Source of the DNA: Gammaproteobacteria bacterium
GTDB taxonomy: Bacteria; Pseudomonadota; Gammaproteobacteria; HK1
NCBI GenBank assembly: GCA_013042035.1
Contig: JABDQX010000432.1
Location: 1-6,231, forward strand
Direction of reading: 5' to 3'
Length of the DNA: 6,231 nt
A model generated the notes under the pieces. The model saw nothing but the letters and a program-made list of their open reading frames with translations, ran no database searches and was not told the origin of the DNA. Both the position numbers and the translations under genes were made by a program. Of this stretch, positions 1 to 5,334 are shown in pieces; position 1 is the stretch's first letter, and every line of letters begins with the position of its first letter.

Positions 1-5
1 GGTAA

Positions 6-85
6 TTTTGTTCGTATTCAAGGCGCGGCAACAGGCGCATAGTCGTTCTATGTAACTGTTGACGTAACGCAGAAAACGGACAAAA
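6..85. repeat. Imperfect palindromic element, about 80 bp
   Basis: The outer arms TTTTGTTCGT (6-15) and ACGGACAAAA (76-85) are reverse complements at 9 of 10 positions. The centre is a nested hairpin: CAACAG (29-34) pairs with CTGTTG (56-61), and CATAG (38-42) pairs with CTATG (48-52) around a 5-base loop, with a 3x3 internal loop between the two stems. The segments between the outer and inner arms pair poorly. The symmetry at two scales suggests a folded element, such as a dispersed intergenic palindrome, a MITE-like remnant or a structured RNA end. The copy number in the genome cannot be judged from one window. It has no long T-run directly after it, so a simple terminator is not the best reading. 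Confidence 0.5.
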
Positions 86-319
86 GGACAAGCAAGCTGG
101 TATGTTCTTTGATAGAAATCGCCTAAGTGCGAAATTGGACAATTAGGTCAAAAATTCCTACATGGTTGCAAGGCTTTGATGAACCAGTTACGAAAGGAGC
201 TGGCAGTGTAATCGGGGCCGAAAGGGGATGCAATGCTGGTAGACTGTACCTCCTGTTGTATACTTCTAACAGACCACTTTTTTAGTTCCTGAAAGCAGTT
301 GAAGCGCTCAATTGCAGAT

Positions 320-325
320 GAGGAG
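320..325 (+). promoter_or_regulatory. Ribosome-binding site of the 75-residue gene
   Basis: GAGGAG lies 11 bases before the ATG at 337. A second ATG follows directly at 340, but the spacing favours the first. The strong purine motif in an otherwise gene-free stretch is one of the main reasons to accept the short reading frame as a gene. Confidence 0.6.
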
Positions 326-336
326 TTTTTAAGCTC

Positions 337-564
337 ATGATGAATTGGTTACGTAACATCCCCTGGCCCCTTCTGATTATCGCCGCCCTGCTACTGGGGC
401 TTGCGCCTTTCGCGCCACAACCCCACCTCCTGGAAAAGCTCCAAATGCTCGTTGCCGGCGAGCTTTCGCGACTGCTCGATATCTTCGATCTTGTCATGCA
501 TGGCACGCCGGTGGTATTGCTTTTTCTGAAGGCTGGCGACACGCTTCTCGGAAGGGTTAAGTGA
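337..564 (+). CDS. Small membrane protein of unknown function, 75 aa
   Basis: The protein starts with a short basic head (MMNWLRNIPW) followed by a hydrophobic segment, about residues 9-27, ending in Pro-rich APFAPQPH. An amphipathic middle (LLEKLQMLVAGELSRLLDIF, 31-50) and a second weaker hydrophobic stretch (56-66) follow. It probably sits in the inner membrane with one or two segments. The pattern of a PWPLL start, a GLAPF.P.PH turn and a DIFDL.(M/L)HG.P end matches, as I recall it, a small conserved gammaproteobacterial family that databases often label 'RND transporter'. At 75 residues it cannot be a transporter by itself and I see no RND domain, so that name should not be taken as function. 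It has a good ribosome-binding site (320-325). It stands alone on the + strand and is convergent with purU, with 30 bases between the two stops. Confidence 0.75.
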   Translation: MMNWLRNIPWPLLIIAALLLGLAPFAPQPHLLEKLQMLVAGELSRLLDIFDLVMHGTPVVLLFLKAGDTLLGRVK

Positions 565-594
565 AATATACCGCGTTCAGGACTCGACCAGGCT

Positions 595-1446
595 CTAAAA
601 CACCACCGTCTTGTTGCCATTCAGGATCACTCGATGCTCACAATGTAATCTTACCGCCCGAGCCAGCACCAGATTCTCCAGATCCCTGCCCATGGCAATC
701 AACCGCTCCGGGGTATGGGCATGGGTAACACGGACCGTGTCCTGTTCGATAATAGGTCCCTCGTCAAGCACTTCCGTCACATAATGGGCCGTGGCGCCGA
801 TAACCTTCACGCCACGCGCGTGGGCCTGATGGTAGGGTCTTGCACCCCGGAAACCCGGCAGAAATGAGTGGTGAATGTTGATCGCCTGTCCGGTCAGCCG
901 TCGGCACAGTCGTGGTGACAGAATCTGCATGTAGCGGGCAAGGACAACGAGATCGGTATCCGTCTCGGTCATGATTTCCGACAAACTCGCCTCTTGTTCC
1001 TCGCGAATATCATCATTGACCGGTAGATGGTGGAAAGGAATGCCATGGTAATTGGCCAATGGCGCCAGATCCGGGTGATTCGATACGATGGCCGGGATCT
1101 CCATGGCAATGGCACCGGTCCGATAGCGGTAAAGCAGATCGTTCAGGCAATGGTCCAACCTGGAGACGAGGATCAGAACCCGAGCCTTGGTCGATGAATC
1201 GTGTATGTCCCATTCCATGGAAAACCGGGCGCCGATAGCGGTGTAACCGGCCTTAAGATAAGGGAGTGTTGGCGTTCCCTTCCCTGGCGTGAACACCGTA
1301 CGCATGAAAAATTGCCCGGTGTCCTCGTCACCGAATTGGGCGGACTCAACAATATTGCAGTCCTGCTCGGCCAGAAATCCGGCCACGGCGGCCACGATCC
1401 CCAGGCGGTCCGGGCAACAGAGTATCAGGATATATTCACTAGTCAT
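595..1446 (-). CDS. purU: Formyltetrahydrofolate deformylase PurU
   Basis: This cytoplasmic enzyme hydrolyses 10-formyl-tetrahydrofolate to formate and tetrahydrofolate, balancing the one-carbon pool and feeding formate to PurT. The N-terminal ACT domain (about 1-80) opens with the typical YILILCCPDRLGIVAAVAGF. The formyltransferase fold (about 87-283) carries the catalytic set: Asn190 and His192 in the INIHHSFLPGFRGARPYHQA motif, and Asp228 in HYVTEVLDEGPI. The length of 283 aa and the end (RVILNGNKTVVF) agree with the E. coli enzyme, so the TAG stop is at the family's normal end. The ATG at 1446 overlaps the end of the upstream TVP38-family gene by 8 bases (ATGACTAG). It has no clear Shine-Dalgarno of its own, only an A-rich stretch, so translation is probably coupled to the gene before it. 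It is the last gene of the minus-strand cluster and I see no clear terminator after it. Confidence 0.95.
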   Translation of the reverse strand: MTSEYILILCCPDRLGIVAAVAGFLAEQDCNIVESAQFGDEDTGQFFMRTVFTPGKGTPTLPYLKAGYTAIGARFSMEWDIHDSSTKARVLILVSRLDHCLNDLLYRYRTGAIAMEIPAIVSNHPDLAPLANYHGIPFHHLPVNDDIREEQEASLSEIMTETDTDLVVLARYMQILSPRLCRRLTGQAINIHHSFLPGFRGARPYHQAHARGVKVIGATAHYVTEVLDEGPIIEQDTVRVTHAHTPERLIAMGRDLENLVLARAVRLHCEHRVILNGNKTVVF

Positions 1447-2092
1447 GGTTTTTTTTGGAACGTAGCCGTCCAGTCAGACGTGGCACAAAGGCCACAATAG
1501 CCAACAGCGCCAAGGCAAACAGCGCTTTTTGGATGATATCTTCGCCACCGGCGATTGCCTCGCGTCCGGCATAGCCGAGCCAGGTATAGGCAACAGCGCC
1601 CGGCAACATGCAAAGATAGGACGCGATGATGTAGTGCGCCAGCCTTATCCGTGTCAGTCCGAATGCATAATTCGAAAGATTGAAGGGGAATAATGGCACC
1701 AGACGTACGACGGCGACAAAACGCCAGCCCTCGCTTTCGACACCTTCCTTCAGTTTTCTCAAACCACCGCCTGCCTTGCGTTCCACCTGATCCGATGCCA
1801 GATAGCGCGCGATAAGAAAGGCGAGCGTCGCGCCCAACGTGGCTCCGGTGAGGTTGTAGAGTGTGCCCCATATCGGTCCGAACAAGGCCCCGCCGGTCAG
1901 GGTCAGCACCGAGCCGGGTAAAAAGAATACGGTTCCCAGCGCATAGATGGACATAAATGTTAGCGGCGCAACCGATCCACTGTTTTGTATCCATATCGTC
2001 AGTGTCCCGGTATCGAGTTGTTCGCGGTAGGCGATCGCCAAGGTGATGCCTGCTACCAGGATAACCAACATACCGAGCCGCAATATCAGCAC
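1439..2092 (-). CDS. TVP38/TMEM64 family (VTT/SNARE-associated) membrane protein
   Basis: This is an integral inner-membrane protein of 217 aa. It has an N-terminal membrane segment (4-21), the conserved core of the VTT/SNARE-associated domain (about 50-175) and a C-terminal segment (about 187-204) with a basic tail. Family hallmarks are visible: FFLPGSVLTLTGGALFGPIW (56-75), a Gly-rich stretch (GATLGATLAF, 83-92), the R..P..PF..SNYAFG.T motif (130-147) and the MLPG..AYT..G segment (162-173). Related VTT/DedA proteins are linked to phospholipid scrambling and membrane homeostasis; the substrate here is unknown. It starts with GTG at 2092, supported by AGGGGT seven bases upstream, and overlaps the preceding hydroxylase gene by 7 bases (GTGCTGA). 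The stop TAG is followed directly by TGA. A run of eight A residues lies just before the stop, within the codons for its basic C-terminus. Confidence 0.9.
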   Translation of the reverse strand: MLILRLGMLVILVAGITLAIAYREQLDTGTLTIWIQNSGSVAPLTFMSIYALGTVFFLPGSVLTLTGGALFGPIWGTLYNLTGATLGATLAFLIARYLASDQVERKAGGGLRKLKEGVESEGWRFVAVVRLVPLFPFNLSNYAFGLTRIRLAHYIIASYLCMLPGAVAYTWLGYAGREAIAGGEDIIQKALFALALLAIVAFVPRLTGRLRSKKNHD

Positions 2093-2883
2093 TTCTTACC
2101 CCTGAAAGGCAGCCACAGCATGCCCGGCAGCCAGAGGACATCCTTGATTGTACGATAGTCGCGGATACCGATAATCATTTCTTTATGCCCGGCGCGTGGC
2201 TGGGCGCGGTAGGTGCCAAACAAAAAGTCCCACCATGGCAGGTTGAAGCCGAAATTACTGTTGGTCTCATCCGCTTCCACCGAGTGATGGACCCGGTGCA
2301 TGTCCGGTGTGACTACAATCCGGCGCAATAGCCGATCCAATCGCCCTGGAAGATGGATGTTTCCATGATTGAACATTGCCATGGCATTGAGCAGAATCTC
2401 GAAGATCACCACCGCCAATATCGGTGGCCCCAGGAGCACGATAATTGCGAATTTGATCAACATGGAAAGCAGGATTTCAATGGGGTGGAATCTGGCGCCG
2501 GTAGTAACATCAATGTCCAAATCGGCGTGATGCACACGATGCACACGCCACAATACCGGTATGGCGTGCACCATCACATGTTGCAGATAAATGGTGAGAT
2601 CCATGGCGATGATGGATATGACGACCGCAAGCCAAAAGGGCGTTTCATAATAGTTGAAAATCCCCCACCCTTGCGTATCGGCAAAAGCTGCCATACCAAT
2701 GAGCGCGGCCGGGAAGATCAATCGCGACAGGAAGCTGTTGAAAAAGACAAGCCCAAGATTATTCACCCAGCGCACGGTCTTGGATACGGTCAACATACGC
2801 CTTGGGGCCAGGATTTCCCACAATGCCATAACGCCGAGGGTCCCGAAAAAGAACCCCATTCGAATCAATGCTTCGTCAGTCAT
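2086..2883 (-). CDS. Sterol desaturase / fatty acid hydroxylase family membrane protein
   Basis: This is a 265-aa integral membrane protein with four or so hydrophobic segments (about 9-25, 43-67, 83-100 and 140-165) and the histidine clusters that bind the non-haem di-iron centre in this superfamily. They are HVMVH (HX3H, 102-106), HRVHH (115-119), RFHP (His133), NHGNIH (173-177) and HRVHH (196-200), followed by the usual NFGFNLPWWDFLFGTYR end motif (210-225). Members hydroxylate or desaturate lipids with O2. Bacterial members act on fatty acids, sterols, hopanoid-like or ornithine lipids, and the substrate here cannot be told from the sequence. The ATG at 2883 has only a weak ribosome-binding site (CAGGG). 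It lies 36 bases after the 124-aa gene, with a hairpin in the gap, and its end overlaps the TVP38-family gene, which suggests a shared role in membrane lipids. Confidence 0.92.
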   Translation of the reverse strand: MTDEALIRMGFFFGTLGVMALWEILAPRRMLTVSKTVRWVNNLGLVFFNSFLSRLIFPAALIGMAAFADTQGWGIFNYYETPFWLAVVISIIAMDLTIYLQHVMVHAIPVLWRVHRVHHADLDIDVTTGARFHPIEILLSMLIKFAIIVLLGPPILAVVIFEILLNAMAMFNHGNIHLPGRLDRLLRRIVVTPDMHRVHHSVEADETNSNFGFNLPWWDFLFGTYRAQPRAGHKEMIIGIRDYRTIKDVLWLPGMLWLPFRGKKC

Positions 2884-2889
2884 AACCCT

Positions 2890-2908
2890 GGGTCTACCAA
2901 TCAGACCC
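2890..2908. repeat. Short hairpin just before the hydroxylase start codon
   Basis: GGGTCT (2890-2895) and AGACCC (2903-2908) form a perfect 6-bp stem around a 7-base loop, ending 7 bases before the ATG at 2883 on the minus strand. It overlaps the place where a ribosome would bind, so it might damp initiation of the hydroxylase. No T-run follows, so it is not a typical terminator. It may also be chance. Confidence 0.35.
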
Positions 2909-2919
2909 GTTGAGGTGAA

Positions 2920-3294
2920 TCACAAATTCGCGACACAGTGTTCGGTTATCAACAGCTTGAGTTCTTCCAATGATTTACATTGATTTATCGTGGAAGCCGC
3001 CAGACAAACCGAGATGCCTGTTGCTGTGTTTCGCAATACCGCCGGTAACGCAATGCTTTGGTCAGGATAACGGTCACGAAATTGGTCAGTGTGCAGGAAT
3101 TCACAGTCGATGGACAAACCCTCCAGGAAACTTTTCCATTCCTTACGCACGGTGAAATAGCCGTGGCTGAGCGCGCAGAGCTGACATTGATAGGTGTTCG
3201 GTGAGAGCAACTTATGGGCAATATCGGTTGCCGTGTTAAAGATGCCGCTGCCGGCATTGTAAACGAAAAGCAGCTTATGCCGGGTTGCGCTCAT
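2920..3294 (-). CDS. Conserved-looking hypothetical protein with a CxxC motif, 124 aa
   Basis: The protein opens with a beta-strand-like KLLFVYNAGSGIFNTATDIA and continues to SPNTYQCQLCALSHG, where Cys37 and Cys40 form a CxxC pair with His44 close by. It then has an amphipathic helix with KEWKSFLEG, a second strand with CEFLHTDQF (Cys64, His68), and a hydrophobic ALPAVLRNTATGISVCLAA segment. I recall similar small uncharacterised bacterial proteins with a VYNA.SG.FN start and a TY.C.LCAL core, but I know no tested function. The CxxC pair could bind metal or act in redox chemistry; this is inference. It has no signal peptide, so it is probably cytoplasmic. The reading frame stays open upstream to 3453, but that part is the SRP RNA, so the ATG at 3294 is chosen. 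No good Shine-Dalgarno is seen before it. It lies 46 bases after the SRP RNA with no terminator between and may be co-transcribed with it. Confidence 0.75.
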   Translation of the reverse strand: MSATRHKLLFVYNAGSGIFNTATDIAHKLLSPNTYQCQLCALSHGYFTVRKEWKSFLEGLSIDCEFLHTDQFRDRYPDQSIALPAVLRNTATGISVCLAASTINQCKSLEELKLLITEHCVANL

Positions 3295-3340
3295 TGAAGT
3301 GGCGTTTTCGGTTGGATCGATATCGCTGTCGGGTTGGGGA

Positions 3341-3451
3341 GGCGGTCCATAACAGCTAACCCTCGGCACCCGCGTCCATCGCTGCCGCTGCTCCCTTCCG
3401 GGCCTGACGGGGTTAGCGACTTTGCGGTGCGAGGAACCGCCACGGACCACC
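3341..3451 (-). ncRNA. ffs: Signal recognition particle RNA, small bacterial (4.5S) type
   Basis: The minus strand carries the hallmark of domain IV of SRP RNA, GTCAGGCCCGGAAGGGAGCA (plus-strand 3389-3408), with the GGAA tetraloop at 3399-3396, then an ACGCGGGTGCCGAGGGTTAGC segment as in E. coli 4.5S RNA. The two ends, GGTGGTCCGT at the 5' side and its partner at the 3' side (3350-3341), pair over 10 bp with two G-U pairs, which sets the limits to about 111 nt. There is no Alu domain, as expected for proteobacteria. The RNA binds Ffh and, with FtsY, targets membrane and exported proteins co-translationally. Its promoter lies about 20 bases upstream, leaving a short leader that RNase P would remove as in E. 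coli. No T-rich terminator follows, so the 3' end is probably made by processing. Confidence 0.95.
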
Positions 3452-3473
3452 ATTAACGAGGTTCGAATGTCCT

Positions 3474-3502
3474 ATTCTACATAGTTTAGCGACCCAGGCC
3501 AA
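3474..3502 (-). promoter_or_regulatory. Probable sigma70 promoter of the SRP RNA gene
   Basis: On the minus strand TTGGCC (3502-3497) and TAGAAT (3479-3474) are 17 bases apart, a good -35/-10 pair. The -35 lies inside the end of the cytochrome gene. Transcription would start near 3467, giving a leader of about 16 nt before the folded RNA at 3451, like the RNase P-processed precursor of E. coli 4.5S RNA. Confidence 0.55.
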
Positions 3503-3845
3503 AATGTTCGGCAAGATAATCCAGGATCCGTTCACGGACTTGGGTATCCGGTTCTTTCAGACCCTGCTCTTCCACCATCCACGTCAGGGTTTCATCCCAT
3601 GAAGAACGGCCAAGACCCTGTTGTTTGACGATTTGAAGAGAATGACACGTCTGGCAGGTGTAGAAAACGTCCTCGCGCCCGGAGCCCGGTGGCAGGCCGT
3701 TCCATTTGTGCCGATCATCATCCTTCGATTCCACCGGGTCGGCGAAAGCAAGAAGCGCCTGTTTCGGCTCTGCCGCCGAATGGTTGGCAACCAATAACAA
3801 GCCAGTACCGAATACCGCAGCAAACATCCAATGACGTGAAGACAT
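3486..3845 (-). CDS. sorB: Monohaem cytochrome c, SorB-like subunit of sulfite dehydrogenase
   Basis: This is a small periplasmic c-type cytochrome of 119 aa with a signal peptide. The basic start MSSRHW is followed by hydrophobic MFAAVFGTGLLLVANHSAA, with likely cleavage at SAA-EP after residue 25. The haem site is CQTCH (Cys64, Cys67, His68), and Met90 in TLTWMVEEQG is the likely sixth ligand. The mature part of about 94 residues fits the small SorB type that takes electrons from SorA. The ATG at 3845 is chosen because GAGGT sits 7 bases upstream and the signal peptide then begins properly; a GTG further up (3905) would add 20 residues before it. It lies 80 bases after the full sorA frame, with a strong hairpin between them. 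The name rests on context and the single haem; a closely related cytochrome c with another partner is possible. Confidence 0.82.
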   Translation of the reverse strand: MSSRHWMFAAVFGTGLLLVANHSAAEPKQALLAFADPVESKDDDRHKWNGLPPGSGREDVFYTCQTCHSLQIVKQQGLGRSSWDETLTWMVEEQGLKEPDTQVRERILDYLAEHFGLGR

Positions 3846-3852
3846 CGGGTCA

Positions 3853-3857
3853 ACCTC
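3853..3857 (-). promoter_or_regulatory. Ribosome-binding site of the sorB-like gene
   Basis: GAGGT on the minus strand lies 7 bases before the ATG at 3845. It decides between this start and the GTG at 3905, which has no comparable motif and would bury the signal peptide. Confidence 0.6.
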
Positions 3858-3860
3858 ATG

Positions 3861-3886
3861 GGCTCCCACACGCAAGCATGGGAACC
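3861..3886 (-). repeat. Strong 11-bp hairpin between sorA and sorB
   Basis: On the minus strand GGTTCCCATGC (3886-3876) pairs with GTGTGGGAGCC (3871-3861) across all 11 positions, with three G-U pairs, closing a TTGC tetraloop. The sorB ribosome-binding site (3857-3853) begins three bases further on. There is no T-run, so it is more likely an mRNA processing or stability structure that separates sorA and sorB levels, or a brake on sorB initiation, than a terminator. Confidence 0.55.
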
Positions 3887-3925
3887 GGAAATATTTTACG
3901 TTCACCGTTGGCGGGAAACGTGAAA

Positions 3926-4036
3926 TTACGCCACGAACACCGCGATACGATGCATGGAGTTATTCATATAACCCTTGGGATTCCAGGCAATGGCGAATGG
4001 CTGCATACGGCCCTGGTCATCGGTTGCCCGCGCCTA
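3926..4036 (-). pseudogene. C-terminal end of sorA beyond an in-frame TAG (35 codons, then TAA)
   Basis: After the TAG at 4036-4034 the same frame stays open for 35 codons and ends in TAA at 3928-3926. It reads ARATDDQGRMQPF, AIAWNPKGYMNNSMH, RIAVFVA. This is the usual end of SorA-type enzymes, where the run before it is YYEVW followed by ARATD and the WNPKGY..N..HR motif closes the dimerisation domain. The TAG therefore stands where a Trp codon (TGG) is expected, a single G-to-A change (C-to-T on the plus strand). No frameshift or further stop is present. I list it apart because, as read, it is not translated unless the stop is an error or is read through. Confidence 0.8.
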
Positions 4037-5227
4037 GACTTCGTAGTAGCCGGCGGAGGGAAATTGGACCTGTGCGTTCCACCTCTGCCAGGCGTAGCGG
4101 TTCTTGGGTCTATAGAGTTTGGCCTTGACCCACGAAGCGCCGAAGTCGATGGAAACATACATTTCCTTGACCGTGTTATCACCGGCCCAGGCATGACCCC
4201 GTACATCCAGCACCGGGTTGTCCACCGATATCTTAACGCCGCTCATGGGGTTGGTAATCAGGGACTTTACCGGCATGCTTTCGATGAACATCATGTCTTT
4301 TTCATCCACCTTGGCACCGGGTTCCACCGGATGCTTCGGTACACGATAGGCCTTGCCGGTCATCTTGGGACCATCATGAACGACATCGCGAAGTTGGATT
4401 CTGTTGAGCCATTTATGGGAGAAAGAGCCCGGCCAACCGGGTATCACCAAACGAAGCGGTGCCCCGTTCATCGCGTGAAGCGGCTCACCATTCATCTCGA
4501 ATGCGATTAAATTATGCTCCTCCATGGCCTTGTCGATAGGCACTCCACGGGAGATGGGCAGTTTCGCCGGATCACCCGAGAGATGGGTGTCCGCACCGTA
4601 ATGGGCGGTATAAATCGCGCTATTCTTGACGCCGGCCCTGTTCAGGACATCACGCAGGCGAACCCCCGTCCATTCGGCACAGGCCACCGCACCGACTGTC
4701 CATTGGTTTCCCTTGGCCTTGGGCTCGAAGAAGGCCCGTCCGTTTCCGCCGCATTCGATCTGCAGATTGAGCCTCATACGCTCGAATTCCGAACGCAACT
4801 GTTCGATGGACAGTGTCAGGGGTTTATTCACGTGGCCGTCGATGGTCAGCGTCCATTCCTTCGCGTTTGTGTTTGTCGGTGGGATGCCGTTATTGCGCAC
4901 GAAGTGCCGGGCGGACGGTGTGACATCGTCATCGAGCAAATGCGCTGGGGTTTCCGCATTCACGGGACGATCATTGAGCACTGTCAGGCCATCTTTTCCC
5001 TCGATTTTGAACGCGTTTTCCGCCAGTGCCGCGGGGATCAGTCCCGAAGGCATGTTACGATGAAACGGAATCGATGCGCCCAGCAGCGCACCCATGGTAG
5101 CGAGCCCGGCACCTTTCAGGAACCCCCGCCTGCCTTCGTCCGAGACGCGGCCGAATACAATCTCATCGGCCTGTTCCGGGTCTTGTGCATAAAGCTCGAA
5201 AATATCCGCCTTTTTTTTATCCGACAT
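4034..5227 (-). CDS. sorA: SorA-type molybdopterin sulfite dehydrogenase, ended early by an in-frame TAG
   Basis: This periplasmic enzyme would oxidise sulfite to sulfate with electrons passing to cytochrome c. A long Tat signal peptide carries the twin arginine at 33-34 (GRRGFLKGAG), a hydrophobic stretch and a likely cleavage site at ALA-E after residue 69. The oxidoreductase molybdopterin domain (about 95-290) has the Mo-binding Cys159 in QIECGGNGRAFF and conserved runs such as CAEWTGVRLRDVLNRAG, YGADTHLSGDP and RLVIPGWPGSFSHKWL. The Mo-co dimerisation domain starts near 315 and is cut after residue 397 (GYYEV). With the expected Trp and the 35-residue tail the protein would be 433 aa. The ATG at 5227 has GAGGTGA six bases upstream and a promoter about 80 bases upstream. 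The sorB-like cytochrome gene follows. SoxC-like sulfane dehydrogenase is a less likely alternative, as no other sox gene is present. Confidence 0.88.
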   Translation of the reverse strand: MSDKKKADIFELYAQDPEQADEIVFGRVSDEGRRGFLKGAGLATMGALLGASIPFHRNMPSGLIPAALAENAFKIEGKDGLTVLNDRPVNAETPAHLLDDDVTPSARHFVRNNGIPPTNTNAKEWTLTIDGHVNKPLTLSIEQLRSEFERMRLNLQIECGGNGRAFFEPKAKGNQWTVGAVACAEWTGVRLRDVLNRAGVKNSAIYTAHYGADTHLSGDPAKLPISRGVPIDKAMEEHNLIAFEMNGEPLHAMNGAPLRLVIPGWPGSFSHKWLNRIQLRDVVHDGPKMTGKAYRVPKHPVEPGAKVDEKDMMFIESMPVKSLITNPMSGVKISVDNPVLDVRGHAWAGDNTVKEMYVSIDFGASWVKAKLYRPKNRYAWQRWNAQVQFPSAGYYEV

Positions 5228-5229
5228 GA

Positions 5230-5236
5230 TTCACCT
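5230..5236 (-). promoter_or_regulatory. Ribosome-binding site of sorA
   Basis: GAGGTGA on the minus strand is a seven-base anti-Shine-Dalgarno match close to the ATG at 5227. It fixes the start that leaves a long (about 32-residue) region before the twin arginine. Its strength implies a gene selected for good expression, which makes the early stop odder. Confidence 0.65.
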
Positions 5237-5306
5237 CGTTTGTCACCAGGATTTGTGTTTTTCCGATACGTAGTTTTTTCGATAAAATTTGGTTCGCTGC
5301 ACCATG

Positions 5307-5334
5307 ATTTTATACTAATGCCGAACACAGTCAA
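5307..5334 (-). promoter_or_regulatory. Probable sigma70 promoter of sorAB
   Basis: On the minus strand TTGACT (5334-5329) and TAAAAT (5312-5307) are 16 bases apart, matching the consensus at 5 of 6 positions each. Transcription would begin near 5300, giving an untranslated leader of about 70 bases before sorA. It lies in the 160-base gap after the enoyl-CoA hydratase/isomerase gene and suggests that sorAB is a separate transcription unit. Confidence 0.6.

Larger units (their letters stand above)
1..336. other. Left intergenic region without a supported gene
   Basis: No open reading frame with a plausible ribosome-binding site and protein-like composition is seen here on either strand; short ATG frames stop within a few codons. 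The first 85 bases form an imperfect palindrome, listed separately. The rest is more AT-rich than the coding part and ends in the ribosome-binding site of the 75-residue gene. A TATACT hexamer at 259-264 could be a -10 box for that gene, but no convincing -35 lies at the right distance. I looked for riboswitch signatures (cobalamin, c-di-GMP, glycine, yybP types) and recognised none. Confidence 0.6.

Noticed and set aside
565..594. Bidirectional terminator between the microprotein gene and purU
   Set aside because: No stable stem with a flanking T-run could be found in the 30-base gap.
2353..2913. + strand reading frame of 186 codons opposite the hydroxylase gene
   Set aside because: Its many His and Asn codons come from the complement of the hydroxylase's conserved motifs; the minus-strand protein is clearly real.
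3295..3453. N-terminal extension of the 124-aa protein
   Set aside because: The region is the SRP RNA and its 3' flank; translation of a structured RNA gene is not expected and the extension has no protein-like features.
3846..3905. Upstream GTG start of the cytochrome gene
   Set aside because: It would put 20 residues before the signal peptide and overlap the strong hairpin; the ATG at 3845 has a proper ribosome-binding site.
3689..4510. + strand reading frame of 273 codons opposite sorA and sorB
   Set aside because: It spans the opposite strand of two genes and their gap, with His/Pro/Gly-rich composition typical of antisense frames and no family resemblance.
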